Source: Armatimonadota bacterium
GTDB taxonomy: Bacteria > Sysuimicrobiota > Sysuimicrobiia > Sysuimicrobiales > Humicultoraceae
Assembly (NCBI GenBank): GCA_016869025.1
Contig: VGFA01000008.1
Coordinates: 26,117 to 90,116, forward strand
Length of the DNA stretch: 64,000 nucleotides
Direction: 5' to 3'
Position 1 is the first letter of the stretch. Each line of letters opens with the position of its first letter. Below are positions 1 through 8,177 of this stretch, in pieces. Position numbers and translations under genes: made by a program. The notes beneath the pieces were generated by a model that ran no database searches, was not told where the DNA came from, and saw only the letters and a program-made list of their open reading frames with translations.

Positions 1-272
1 ACGAGGGACTGCTCAAGGGCGGGTCTGCATGGTGCCCCCTGCGACCGCTGGCCGACCTCTTGGGCTGGGCGATCCTCCGTATTGACGGTCGGGACGCCAC
101 CCTGCGCACCGAGGTTGGGGACTGCGATCTGGCCGCGAATGTGCGGGGCGACCGCGGCTACGTGAAGATCTCCGAGTTGTGTGCCCGGTTGGGATGGCCG
201 GCTCCTGTCTGGGACGCTGCCACGCGCACGGTCCGCGTGCACTCATTCAAGGGAGAGAGGGGGTCGCGATGA
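1..272 (+). CDS. C-terminal part of a protein with copper-amine-oxidase-N-like (stalk) repeats, 5' partial
   Basis: The reading frame is open from base 3, so the gene starts upstream of the window. About 89 residues are visible. Two copies of a short motif are recognisable: one around 'CPLRPLADLLGW' and one around 'VKISELCARLGWPAPVWD' followed by 'TRTVRV'. This resembles the copper amine oxidase N-terminal (stalk) family pattern of an 'lR.la..lG' helix followed by 'wd..t.tv.v'. Such domains usually occur in repeats in exported or cell-wall-associated proteins and do not bind copper. The stop overlaps the next start as ATGA, so the two genes are probably co-translated. The function of the whole protein cannot be told from this fragment. 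Confidence 0.6.
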   Translation, partial: EGLLKGGSAWCPLRPLADLLGWAILRIDGRDATLRTEVGDCDLAANVRGDRGYVKISELCARLGWPAPVWDAATRTVRVHSFKGERGSR

Positions 273-802
273 GCGATCAAGAACAGCGGGAGATGGTGGC
301 GGGTTTGGCGCGGAGCGTGGTGGAGGTCATCGCGCCCCAGGAACTGCCCGGCTTTTCTGCCTGTCAGGAGGCGTTCTTCGCGGATGCCGCGGGCTCCCTG
401 GAGGATCGGACCCGTGAGGCCGCGCTGCGCGCGTCTGGCACGGCCGGGGGAGCCGCGGTGGTTTCCCCGGTCGCGCTGGCAGTGGCCAGCGAGGTCGTGG
501 CGTTCATACTGAACGAGATCAAGAAGACGCTCAGACAGGAAGCGGCGAGCGCAATCAGCGCGTTCGTCAAACGGTGGTTGGCCAGGTTGCGATCCGCGGG
601 TCGGACCGGTGAGCCGGGCGTCCAGGGAGGACCTGGGGAGGAGCGGTCGGAGCCGGACGCGCCGCCCGAGCTCAGTTCCGGCCAGATCGCGCAGATCTAC
701 GTGCTGGCCGTCGAGACCGCCCGCCAGTTCCGCCTGTCCACATACGAGGCCGCCCGCATGGCCGACGTCACGGTCCGGAGTCTGGCCGCGGGAGAGCCGT
801 AG
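269..802 (+). CDS. Hypothetical protein, 177 aa
   Basis: Not recognised. The ATG at 269 overlaps the upstream stop by four bases and follows a purine-rich GGGAGAGAGGGGG stretch, which supports this start. The protein begins acidic and helical, has an alanine/valine-rich hydrophobic stretch at about residues 60-85 that could be one membrane or buried helix, then a basic segment ('KKTLRQEAASAISAFVKRW'). A low-complexity Gly/Glu/Pro linker follows at about 110-135, and a last helical domain contains 'QIAQIYVLAVETARQF'. The C-terminus looks like a small helical module tethered by the linker. Coupling to the upstream stalk-domain gene suggests a shared role, but no function is assigned. Confidence 0.6.
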   Translation: MSDQEQREMVAGLARSVVEVIAPQELPGFSACQEAFFADAAGSLEDRTREAALRASGTAGGAAVVSPVALAVASEVVAFILNEIKKTLRQEAASAISAFVKRWLARLRSAGRTGEPGVQGGPGEERSEPDAPPELSSGQIAQIYVLAVETARQFRLSTYEAARMADVTVRSLAAGEP

Positions 803-811
803 CCGAAACCG

Positions 812-1537
812 CTACCTGCGCGACCGCGCCGCCATTCGCGCTGCGGCTTCGAGCCTGCGCCGGGACTGCCGGATGTCACCTGCCCGCGCGAGCGCCTCGC
901 CGAGACCCTCCAGCGCCCGGGCCGTCAGGTCATCGTGCCGGGCAGACCTGCGTGATTGGCCAAGCGCCCTTCTGAACGCCGCGGTCGCCTCGGGTACATC
1001 ATGCCTTCTAAGGGCAAGCAGGCCTTCAGCCAGGATCTTCCGAATGGCGATGCGGGGGTCGGCCAGGACTGATGGTTCTGGAATCCGCTCAAGCGCGCCC
1101 GCCGCCCGGTCGTTGGCCCCCGACTCGATCTCAACCTCTGCCAGGAGCAGACAGGCCTCTGCGCGGCGTCGGTGCCACCCGTGGGCCGTGGCGATCTCGA
1201 TGCTGAGCTCGATCGCGCGGCGCGCGGCATCGGTGCCGCCGGCCTTCCGCGCCTCCTGTGCCCATGCCAGCAGGCCTTCCACAGCTGCCAGATGCTGATC
1301 GGCGACGCTGCCTGCCATGCTGGACAGCGCCATCTCCAGCCTGCGGCCCAGGTAGCGCAGGGTATCCATGGAGGGGTCCGCGTGCCCGCTTTCCATCTGG
1401 CTGATGAAGCTCTTGGTGTAGACATCGCCGGCCAGGTGTGTCTGGGTCATCCCGATCTCGCGTCTGCGCTCGCGGATCCGTCCTCCGATCGGAACATCCT
1501 CGGGTGATGCGTGGCGCCGTGATGGATGACGTCCCAT
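812..1537 (-). CDS. XRE-family HTH regulator with TPR-like C-terminal domain
   Basis: A 241-aa protein. An N-terminal helix-turn-helix (about residues 14-70, 'IGGRIRERRREIGMTQ' then 'SFISQMESGHADPSMDTL') is typical of the Cro/C1/XRE fold. The rest is alpha-helical with TPR-like pairs, for example 'AACLLLAEVEIESGANDRA'-type and 'ALEGLGEALARAGDIRQS' helices. This architecture is common in regulators that sense a peptide or small ligand through the helical domain. The ATG at 1537 is preceded by AGGGAG at eight bases; a longer reading to 1648 would lack that site. An inverted repeat lies just upstream in the leader and may be its own operator. The gene converges on the unknown gene ending at 802. 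Confidence 0.8.
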   Translation of the reverse strand: MGRHPSRRHASPEDVPIGGRIRERRREIGMTQTHLAGDVYTKSFISQMESGHADPSMDTLRYLGRRLEMALSSMAGSVADQHLAAVEGLLAWAQEARKAGGTDAARRAIELSIEIATAHGWHRRRAEACLLLAEVEIESGANDRAAGALERIPEPSVLADPRIAIRKILAEGLLALRRHDVPEATAAFRRALGQSRRSARHDDLTARALEGLGEALARAGDIRQSRRRLEAAARMAARSRR

Positions 1538-1556
1538 CCGATGGTCTCCCTGCGCG

Positions 1557-1578
1557 GGTGGGGATACTTCACCCCACC
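1557..1578. promoter_or_regulatory. Perfect inverted repeat, likely operator in the leader of the XRE regulator
   Basis: GGTGGGG, eight bases, then CCCCACC: both 7-base arms match perfectly. It lies 20-41 bases upstream of the regulator start at 1537 and in the divergent gap to thrC. An XRE dimer commonly binds such a dyad, so autoregulation is a reasonable inference. A leader hairpin is the alternative reading. Confidence 0.5.
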
Positions 1579-1641
1579 TTGTTTGCTCCCCAATAGAGTA
1601 GTCGCTTTCCACTGGCGTGGCTACACCGATCTTCGCGCGCC

Positions 1642-1670
1642 TTGACACACCATGGTCCGTCTGTTATACG
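1642..1670 (+). promoter_or_regulatory. Sigma-70-type promoter for thrC-lysC
   Basis: A perfect TTGACA (1642-1647), 17-base spacer and TATACG (1665-1670). Transcription would start near 1677, just before the GGGGGAGG Shine-Dalgarno and the GTG at 1700. An in-frame ATG at 1652 lies inside this promoter and so cannot be the thrC start on this transcript. Confidence 0.7.
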
Positions 1671-1699
1671 GTGGCCAACACCGCGCAGGGGGAGGCACA

Positions 1700-2734
1700 G
1701 TGAAACCCAGTTCCTGGAAGGGAATCATCGCGGCGTACCAGGAGTTCCTGCCGCCCGTGGCCACACCGGTCACGCTGCACGAAGGCAACACGCCCCTGGT
1801 TCCCTCATCGTGGCTGGAAGGGCGCCTGGGGCGCCGCGTGTGGCTCAAGATGGAAGGCAGCAACCCAACGTGCTCGTTCAAGGACCGCGGCATGACCGTC
1901 GCCGTGAGCCGGGCCGCGGAGGAGGGCGCCCGTGGAGTGATCTGCGCTTCCACCGGCAACACCGCGGCCTCGGCCGCCGCCTATGCCGCCCGGGCAGGGC
2001 TTTCGTGCGGCATTCTGCTGCCCGCCGGCGCGGTGGCTCGGGGGAAGCTTGTTCAGGCCGCGGCGCACGGCGCGCGCGTGATCGCGGTTGAGGGGGAGTT
2101 CGAGGAGATCCTCGGCATGGCGATGAAGCTGGCAGCGGAAGAGGGATACACGCTGGTCAACTCGCTCAACCCGCTTCGGCTCGAGGGACAGGCCACGGCA
2201 TCGTACGAGATCTGCGATGCATTGGGCCGCGCGCCTGCGGCCGTGGTTCTTCCGGTGGGGAACGGCGGCAACATCACCGCGTATTGGATGGGGTTCCTCC
2301 GCTACCATGCGGCGGGGCGGATCAACTCGCGCCCCTGGATGATAGGAGTGCAGGCCGAGGGTGCCAACCCCCTGGTGCGGGGCTCGCCCGTGGCCCGTCC
2401 CGAGACCGTGGCGTCGGCGATCCGCATCGGCCGTCCGGCAGGATGGAAGGGTGCGGTCGAGGCCGTGGAGGCCTCGGGGGGCCGGTTCCTGCAGGTGAGC
2501 GATGCCGAGATCCTCGCGGCCCAGCGGGCGCTCGCGGAGGAAGGGGTTTTCGTCGAGCCCGCCTCGGCCGCCGCTGCCGCGGGCGCCCTGCATCTTCCCG
2601 AGGCCGGGTTTCCCGACGGCGACCTTGTGTGCGTGCTGACGGGCCACGGCCTGAAGGACCCCGACGCCGTGCGAATGTTGGAGCCGAAGCGGGTGCCGCT
2701 ATCGCCGGGAGGATTGCGGGCCGCGCTCGCGTAG
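1700..2734 (+). CDS. thrC: Threonine synthase
   Basis: A 344-aa PLP enzyme converting O-phospho-L-homoserine to L-threonine, close to the usual 350 aa of the short bacterial form. The PLP lysine lies in 'NPTCSFKDRGMT' (about residues 50-60), followed by 'GVICASTGNTAASAAAYAA' and the phosphate-cradle glycine motif 'VLPVGNGGNI'. The GTG at 1700 is chosen because GGGGGAGG precedes it and the promoter at 1642-1670 ends just upstream. Aspartokinase follows after 22 bases, so the pair forms an aspartate-family amino-acid operon. Homoserine dehydrogenase and kinase are not in the window. Confidence 0.92.
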   Translation: MKPSSWKGIIAAYQEFLPPVATPVTLHEGNTPLVPSSWLEGRLGRRVWLKMEGSNPTCSFKDRGMTVAVSRAAEEGARGVICASTGNTAASAAAYAARAGLSCGILLPAGAVARGKLVQAAAHGARVIAVEGEFEEILGMAMKLAAEEGYTLVNSLNPLRLEGQATASYEICDALGRAPAAVVLPVGNGGNITAYWMGFLRYHAAGRINSRPWMIGVQAEGANPLVRGSPVARPETVASAIRIGRPAGWKGAVEAVEASGGRFLQVSDAEILAAQRALAEEGVFVEPASAAAAAGALHLPEAGFPDGDLVCVLTGHGLKDPDAVRMLEPKRVPLSPGGLRAALA

Positions 2735-2756
2735 CCCTGTGGCGAGGAGGGGAACC

Positions 2757-3986
2757 GTGGGGCTCATCGTGCAGAAGTATGGGGGCAGTTCGGTGGCGAC
2801 GGCCGAGCGCCTGCGGCATGTCGCCTCCCGCGTGGCCTCGACGCGCCGGGAAGGCGCGAACGTGGTGGTCGTCGTGTCCGCGCCGGGACACATGACCGAC
2901 GACCTGATCGCGCGCGCGCGCGAGATCTCCCCGCGCCCGCCGGCGCGTGAACTCGACATGCTCATGGCAGTGGGCGAGCAGATCTCGATCTCGCTCCTGA
3001 GTATGGCGGTCCAGGAGATTGGGGAGCAGGCGATATCCCTGACCGGTGGTCAGGTGCGGATCGTCACCGACGGCGTGCACACGAAGGCCCGAATCCTCGA
3101 TGTTGACCGGCGGCGCATAGATGCCGAACTGGCGCAGGGCCGCATCGTCATCGTGGCCGGGTTCCAGGGGGTTACCCCCGAAGATGAGATCACAACCCTG
3201 GGACGCGGTGGGTCCGATGTCACCGCGGTTGCGCTGGCGTCGGCCCTGGGCGCAGATCAGTGCGAGATCTACACCGATGTGCCGGGCGTGTTCACCGCCG
3301 ATCCCAGGATCGAGCCCAACGCCAGGCAACTGGCCCGCCTGTCGTACGACGAGATGCTCGAGATGGCCTCCAGCGGAGCAGTCGTCCTGCAGGCCAGATC
3401 TGTGGAGTACGCCAAGGCGTACCGCGTGCGGATGCACGTGCGCTCGACCTGGAGCGAGGCGCCAGGCACCATCGTTGAGGAGGTCCCCGACGTGGAACGC
3501 ATTCGCACGGTTACCGGAGTTACCCACGACGTTGACGTTGCGCGCATCACGATCACCGACGTTCCTGACATCTCGGGCATCGCCCACCGCATCTTCTCGG
3601 CGCTGGCCGAGCGGCAGATCAACGTGGACATGATCGTCAAGGCCGCCAGCCGGGGCGGCAAGGCGGACATCTCATTCACCGTGACCAAGGCCGACGCCCC
3701 GGTCGCGGAGGAGACCGCCCGAGGGGTGGCGTTGGAGGTCGGCGGTGGGGAGGTGGTGGCCGTCGAGGGCGTGGCGAAGGTCTCGGTCGTCGGGGCCGGC
3801 ATGGCGAGCAACCCTGGTGTGGCCGCCAAGGTGTTCGGCGCGCTGGCGGATGCGGGCATCAACATCCAGATGATCAGCACTTCGGAGATCAAGATCTCGT
3901 GTGTGGTGTCCGCCGAGGAGATCCAGAACGCCGTGCACTCCCTGCACAGCGCCTTCGATCTGGAGGGAGTCCGGCCGGTTCAGTAG
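2757..3986 (+). CDS. lysC: Aspartokinase
   Basis: A 409-aa enzyme phosphorylating L-aspartate, the entry step to lysine, threonine and methionine. The N-terminal kinase domain opens with 'IVQKYGGSSVA' and carries 'LGRGGSDVTAVALA' and 'IYTDVPGVFTADPR'. The C-terminal third holds two ACT domains ('ITITDVPDISGIAHRIFSAL' and 'SVVGAGMASNPGVAAKVF'), which in this family bind lysine and/or threonine for feedback control. The GTG at 2757 has GAGGAGG at an ideal distance; a GTG at 2739 does not. Length and domain order are ordinary. The gene is co-directional with thrC and shares its promoter. Confidence 0.94.
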   Translation: MGLIVQKYGGSSVATAERLRHVASRVASTRREGANVVVVVSAPGHMTDDLIARAREISPRPPARELDMLMAVGEQISISLLSMAVQEIGEQAISLTGGQVRIVTDGVHTKARILDVDRRRIDAELAQGRIVIVAGFQGVTPEDEITTLGRGGSDVTAVALASALGADQCEIYTDVPGVFTADPRIEPNARQLARLSYDEMLEMASSGAVVLQARSVEYAKAYRVRMHVRSTWSEAPGTIVEEVPDVERIRTVTGVTHDVDVARITITDVPDISGIAHRIFSALAERQINVDMIVKAASRGGKADISFTVTKADAPVAEETARGVALEVGGGEVVAVEGVAKVSVVGAGMASNPGVAAKVFGALADAGINIQMISTSEIKISCVVSAEEIQNAVHSLHSAFDLEGVRPVQ

Positions 3987-4035
3987 GAATCCGCAGTTCG
4001 TCTGTTGAAAGGATACAAACTACAGGGGTGAGGCG

Positions 4036-4710
4036 ATGCGGTACTGTGCCCCCACGCACGACCCCGCGGCGCGCGATCCGCTGGTGCGCGCGTGCGAGCC
4101 GCTCGTGCGTGGGATCGCCTCCGACTACCGGAACCCGGGTCACGAAGAAGATCTCGTGCAGGTTGGGTTCCTGGGGTTGCTCAACGCCATCGAGCACTTC
4201 GATCCATCAAGGGGGACGCCATTCCAGGTCCTTGCCCGCCATTTCATCCGTGGGGAGATCCGGCATTACCTACGGGATCACGCTTCGGTCCTGCGCCGGC
4301 CCAGATGGCTGGATCAGGTCAGCGGCCAGATCGAACAGGCGGTGGGCGCGCATCTCGGCGAGAACGGCCGCTACCCCGGGCTCGCCGAGCTGGCCGAGAT
4401 GCTCTCCATGGACGAGGAATCGTTGACCAAGACCCTCAAGACGCGTCAGGTGGTCCGAACCATCTCGCTCGACGTGGACGACGAGTGTGGCCAGCCCAGG
4501 GTGGACGCGGACAGCGCCGGACGACCGCGGACGGCCTGGCTGGAGGTGCCAGTGGAAGACCGGATGATGCTGATAGAGGCCCTGGAGACGCTCAACCCGA
4601 TCCAGCGCGTCGTCGTCTTCTACATCTTCTTCACCGATCTGACGCAGTCGGAGTGCGCCGCGCGGGTTGCTGATGCCAGACCCGCCCGCGACCTGACCGC
4701 TCAATCCTAG
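4036..4710 (+). CDS. Sigma-B/F-type RNA polymerase sigma factor, truncated in region 4
   Basis: A 224-aa sigma-70 family protein. Region 2 is clear ('[20 protein letters not shown]' then '[15 protein letters not shown]', about residues 37-86) and region 3 follows ('[20 protein letters not shown]', about 113-132), the layout of SigB/SigF/SigG proteins. Region 4 begins normally ('[20 protein letters not shown]' and '[11 protein letters not shown]'). After that the recognition helix, expected as an 'S..hVSRl..' stretch, is replaced by an unrelated tail '[13 protein letters not shown]'. The other frames do not restore it. The last four bases overlap the 3' end of acs. It may be a decayed gene or a protein that needs another partner for -35 recognition. 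The start has GGGGTGAGG upstream. Confidence 0.75.
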   Translation: MRYCAPTHDPAARDPLVRACEPLVRGIASDYRNPGHEEDLVQVGFLGLLNAIEHFDPSRGTPFQVLARHFIRGEIRHYLRDHASVLRRPRWLDQVSGQIEQAVGAHLGENGRYPGLAELAEMLSMDEESLTKTLKTRQVVRTISLDVDDECGQPRVDADSAGRPRTAWLEVPVEDRMMLIEALETLNPIQRVVVFYIFFTDLTQSECAARVADARPARDLTAQS

Positions 4711-6656
4711 ACGTCCTCTTCGTATCGCTCCCGCAGGCCCTGAATCACCGTAGGATCCGCCAGCGTTGTTGTGTCGCCCAGCACGCGGCCATCGGCGATG
4801 TCGCGCAGCAGTCGCCGCATGATCTTCCCGCTCCGGGTCTTTGGAAGCTCCGCGGTGAACATGATGCGGTCGGGGCGGGCAATCGCGCCGATCTTCTGGG
4901 TCACGTGCGCCCGCAACTCGTCGGCCGTATCGCCGCCGCCGTCAATCCCCTCCTTGAGCGTGACGAATGCCGCCAGCGCCTGTCCCTTGATCTCGTGCTG
5001 CATCCCGACGACGGCAGCCTCGGCCACCCTGGGATGGGCCACCAGCGCGCTCTCGACCTCCATTGTGCCGATCCGGTGGCCTGCGACGTTGATGACGTCG
5101 TCCACACGGCCCAACAGCCAGAAGTGTCCGTCCTCGTCCCTGCGCGCCCCGTCGCCGGTGAAGTACACTCCCGGAATCCGCTCCCAGTACTCTCGGCGAA
5201 AGCGGGCCGGGTCGCCGTATATGCCTCGGAGCATCGCAGGCCACGGCCGGCGCAGCACGAGGTAGCCGCCCGTGTTGGGAGGGACCTGGACGCCGTGCTC
5301 GTCCACGACCCGGGCCTCAATGCCCGGAAACGGCACCGTGGCCGAGCCGGGCTTCAACGTCGTGATCCCCGGGAGCGGGGTGATCAGAACCATCCCGGTC
5401 TCGGTCTGCCACCAGGTATCCACGATCGGGCAGCGGTCTCCCCCGATGTGCTTGCGATACCACATCCACGCCTCGGGATTGATTGGTTCGCCCACGGTGC
5501 CCAGCAGCCGGAGCGCCGAGAGATCATGCCGTGCCGGCCAGTCGGCGCCCCACCTTATGAAGGTGCGGATCGCGGTCGGCGCGGTGTAGAGGATTGTGAC
5601 GCCGTACTTCTCGACGAGCTCCCAGAAGCGGTCGCGCTCCGGCCAATCGGGTGCCCCTTCGTACATCAGGATTGACGCGCCGTTCAGCAGCGGGCCGTAC
5701 ACGACGTAGGAATGACCGGTTACCCATCCGATGTCGGCGGTACACCAGAACAGGTCTTCCTCCCTGAGATCGAAGATCCACTTGGTGGTCAGGTAGGTTC
5801 CGACCATGTAGCCGCCCGTCGTGTGGACGATGCCCTTTGGCTTCCCGGTGGTTCCGCTGGTGTACAGGATGTAGAGCAGCTCCTCGCTCTCCATCTCCTC
5901 GAATGGGGAGTCCAGGCGCATCCCATCCAGGGCACGGTGCCACCACCGGTCGCGCCCCTCGACCATGTGGATTGCCGCGGCCTCGCCGATGCGCCGTACG
6001 ACCAGCACGTTCCGCACCATGGGAACATCGGCGATGGCGTGATCCACGTTGCGCTTGAGCGGGATGATCGTGCCTCTGCGATAGCCACCGTCCGCGGTGA
6101 TGACCGTGTTGGCCTGGGCGTCGTTGATGCGGTCGCGCAGCGCTTCCGCCGAGAACCCTCCGAAGACCACCGTGTGCACCGCGCCGATACGTGCGCAGGC
6201 GAGCATTGCGATGGGCAGCTCGGGAATCATCGGCATGTAGATGGCCACGCGGTCCCCGCGCCGTACGCCCATGGAGAGCAGGGCGTTGGCGCAACGGTTC
6301 ACCTCACGCGCGAGATCCCAGTACGTGAGCACGCGCGTATCTCCGGGCTCGCCTTCCCAAAGGATGGCGGCCTTGCTACGCCGGGCCGTGGTGAGGTGGC
6401 GGTCCAGGCAGTTGAAGGCCATGTTGGTGCGGCCGCCCACAAACCAACGCGCTTCCGGCAGTTTCCAGTCAAGGACCTGGTTCCACCTACGAAACCAGTG
6501 CAGATCGCCGGCCGCGCGTTCCCAGAAGGCCTCAGGCTCGCGGCCTGCCTCCTCGTAGATCCCCTCGTCGGTGACGACCGCACGTGCTCTAAACGCCTCT
6601 GGCGGGGGGAACCTCCGGCGCTCATCCAGGAGTGATTCGATTGGACGGCTGGACAT
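4707..6656 (-). CDS. acs: Acetyl-CoA synthetase (AMP-forming)
   Basis: A 649-aa cytoplasmic enzyme making acetyl-CoA from acetate, ATP and CoA; the length is the family norm. The N-terminal ACAS region ('[20 protein letters not shown]') is followed by the nucleotide-binding P-loop '[20 protein letters not shown]', then '[18 protein letters not shown]' and '[20 protein letters not shown]'. The C-terminal '[17 protein letters not shown]' carries the lysine that is reversibly acetylated in this family. GGAGG lies six bases before the ATG. The gene is divergent from the amidase and tail-to-tail with the sigma factor. The lactate permease nearby suggests use of small organic acids. Confidence 0.95.
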   Translation of the reverse strand: MSSRPIESLLDERRRFPPPEAFRARAVVTDEGIYEEAGREPEAFWERAAGDLHWFRRWNQVLDWKLPEARWFVGGRTNMAFNCLDRHLTTARRSKAAILWEGEPGDTRVLTYWDLAREVNRCANALLSMGVRRGDRVAIYMPMIPELPIAMLACARIGAVHTVVFGGFSAEALRDRINDAQANTVITADGGYRRGTIIPLKRNVDHAIADVPMVRNVLVVRRIGEAAAIHMVEGRDRWWHRALDGMRLDSPFEEMESEELLYILYTSGTTGKPKGIVHTTGGYMVGTYLTTKWIFDLREEDLFWCTADIGWVTGHSYVVYGPLLNGASILMYEGAPDWPERDRFWELVEKYGVTILYTAPTAIRTFIRWGADWPARHDLSALRLLGTVGEPINPEAWMWYRKHIGGDRCPIVDTWWQTETGMVLITPLPGITTLKPGSATVPFPGIEARVVDEHGVQVPPNTGGYLVLRRPWPAMLRGIYGDPARFRREYWERIPGVYFTGDGARRDEDGHFWLLGRVDDVINVAGHRIGTMEVESALVAHPRVAEAAVVGMQHEIKGQALAAFVTLKEGIDGGGDTADELRAHVTQKIGAIARPDRIMFTAELPKTRSGKIMRRLLRDIADGRVLGDTTTLADPTVIQGLRERYEEDV

Positions 6657-6764
6657 GTGCCGCCTCCGGGTGCCTGGTTTGGGCAGGGTATTCCACCAGG
6701 ATGCGGCCGAGTCCTATCCCGGCAGGAGAGGGACATTGGGGTCGGTCCGAAGAAGGGATCAACG

Positions 6765-8162
6765 ATGAGTGAGATCACCGACCTGCCGGCCTTGGCGCTG
6801 GCAGAGAGGATCCATGACGGGCGCCTCACCGCTATCGGCGTGGTCGAAGCGTACCTGGAGCGGATCTTCCACGAAGACCCGCGGATAGCGGCGTACGTCA
6901 CCCTCCTGGCCGGACGCGCCCGGGCCGAAGCGGTCACCCGCGATGCCGAGGCGCGTTCAGGGCGCTGGCGCGGGCCGCTGCACGGCGTGCCGGTTGCCGT
7001 CAAGGACCTGATCCAGATTGAGGGCGTGCCGCTCACCGCGGGTTCGTCGTTCCTTGGGGGCGAGCCCTCGCCCGAGACCGCGACCGTGGTGCGGTTGCTG
7101 GAGGATGCGGGGGCGATCGTGCTGGGCACAACGACGCTGCACGAGTTCGCCCTTGGAATGACCTCACTCAACCCGCACGGCCGCACCCCCCGCAATCCCT
7201 GGCGGCTCGATCGCGTGGCGGGCGGATCGAGTGGAGGTTCGGCCGCGGCCGTGGCCGCCCATCTGGCGGCGGGCGCTGTCGGCACCGACACCGGCGGCTC
7301 TGTACGCATCCCCGCGGCCCTCTGCGGCGTGGTGGGCCTGAAGCCGACCTTCGGCCGGATCAGCCGACACGGCGTCCTGCCGCTGTCCGGATCGTTTGAC
7401 ACCGTAGGTCCCATAGCGCGGTGCGTCACCGACGCGGCGTTGTTCCTGGGCGTAATGGCAGGTGTAGATCCGGCCGATCCTGCATCACGCGACGTGCCGG
7501 TGGATGCCTATCTTGAGCAGGCGGAGCGGGCACGGCCGGGCCTGCGCGTGGGCCGGCTGTCTGGCCCGTTCTTCGAGTCGGACCTCGACCCTGCCGCGGC
7601 CCAGGCGGTGGAGGACGCTGCCCGCGCGTGCGTTGAGGCCGGCTTCACCGTTCGTCCGGTTTTCCTGCGGACTCCCGAGGAGGCCAACCTGGCGCAGGTA
7701 ACGCTGCTTCTTGCCGAAGCGGCCGCGTTCCACCGTGATGCCTATCCGGGGATGCGGGAGCGCTACGGCCGGGATGTGCGCGCACTGCTGGACCAGGGAG
7801 AGACAGTCACCGCAGAGATGCTTTCCGAGGCGCGGAAGGTACAGTCGCGGGTCATGGCCGAGATCTCCGGTGTCTTCGGTGAGGTGGATCTCCTGCTGGG
7901 GCCTGCGCTGCCCGCCGGCGCCCCTCGTCTGGAGGATGCCGACCCGCAGGGCGCCGCATGGTCCCAGGTGCGCCAGATGCTGGGCAGGTTCTCCCGGCTG
8001 CACAACCTGGCGGGCCTTCCCGCGATCGTCCTCCCGGCGGGTCTCACCAGTGAAGGGCTGCCCGTGGCAGTGCAACTGGCCGCGGGCCAGTTCCGCGAGG
8101 GCACGCTGCTTGGTTGCGCGCGAGTGATCGAGCAGGCGCTGGGATGGCCGCCTAGTGGATGA
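6765..8162 (+). CDS. Amidase signature family hydrolase
   Basis: A 465-aa enzyme with the Ser-cisSer-Lys triad: the lysine in 'GVPVAVKDLIQIEGVPLTAG', the cis-serine in 'GGSSGGSAAAVAAHLAAG' and the nucleophile in 'TDTGGSVRIPAALCGVVGLK'. The family includes GatA of the tRNA amidotransferase and many amide or urea hydrolases. GatB and GatC are not adjacent and the C-terminal half is divergent, so a free-standing amidase is more likely than GatA. The ATG at 6765 has GAAGGGAT upstream; an in-frame extension to 6657 would run into the acs leader. The substrate cannot be inferred. Confidence 0.85.
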   Translation: MSEITDLPALALAERIHDGRLTAIGVVEAYLERIFHEDPRIAAYVTLLAGRARAEAVTRDAEARSGRWRGPLHGVPVAVKDLIQIEGVPLTAGSSFLGGEPSPETATVVRLLEDAGAIVLGTTTLHEFALGMTSLNPHGRTPRNPWRLDRVAGGSSGGSAAAVAAHLAAGAVGTDTGGSVRIPAALCGVVGLKPTFGRISRHGVLPLSGSFDTVGPIARCVTDAALFLGVMAGVDPADPASRDVPVDAYLEQAERARPGLRVGRLSGPFFESDLDPAAAQAVEDAARACVEAGFTVRPVFLRTPEEANLAQVTLLLAEAAAFHRDAYPGMRERYGRDVRALLDQGETVTAEMLSEARKVQSRVMAEISGVFGEVDLLLGPALPAGAPRLEDADPQGAAWSQVRQMLGRFSRLHNLAGLPAIVLPAGLTSEGLPVAVQLAAGQFREGTLLGCARVIEQALGWPPSG

Positions 8163-8177
8163 GGGCGCGCCCGCGTT

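Noticed and set aside
1652..1699. ATG at 1652 as the thrC start
   Set aside because: It lies between the -35 and -10 boxes of the best promoter, has no ribosome site, and the GTG at 1700 has GGGGGAGG.
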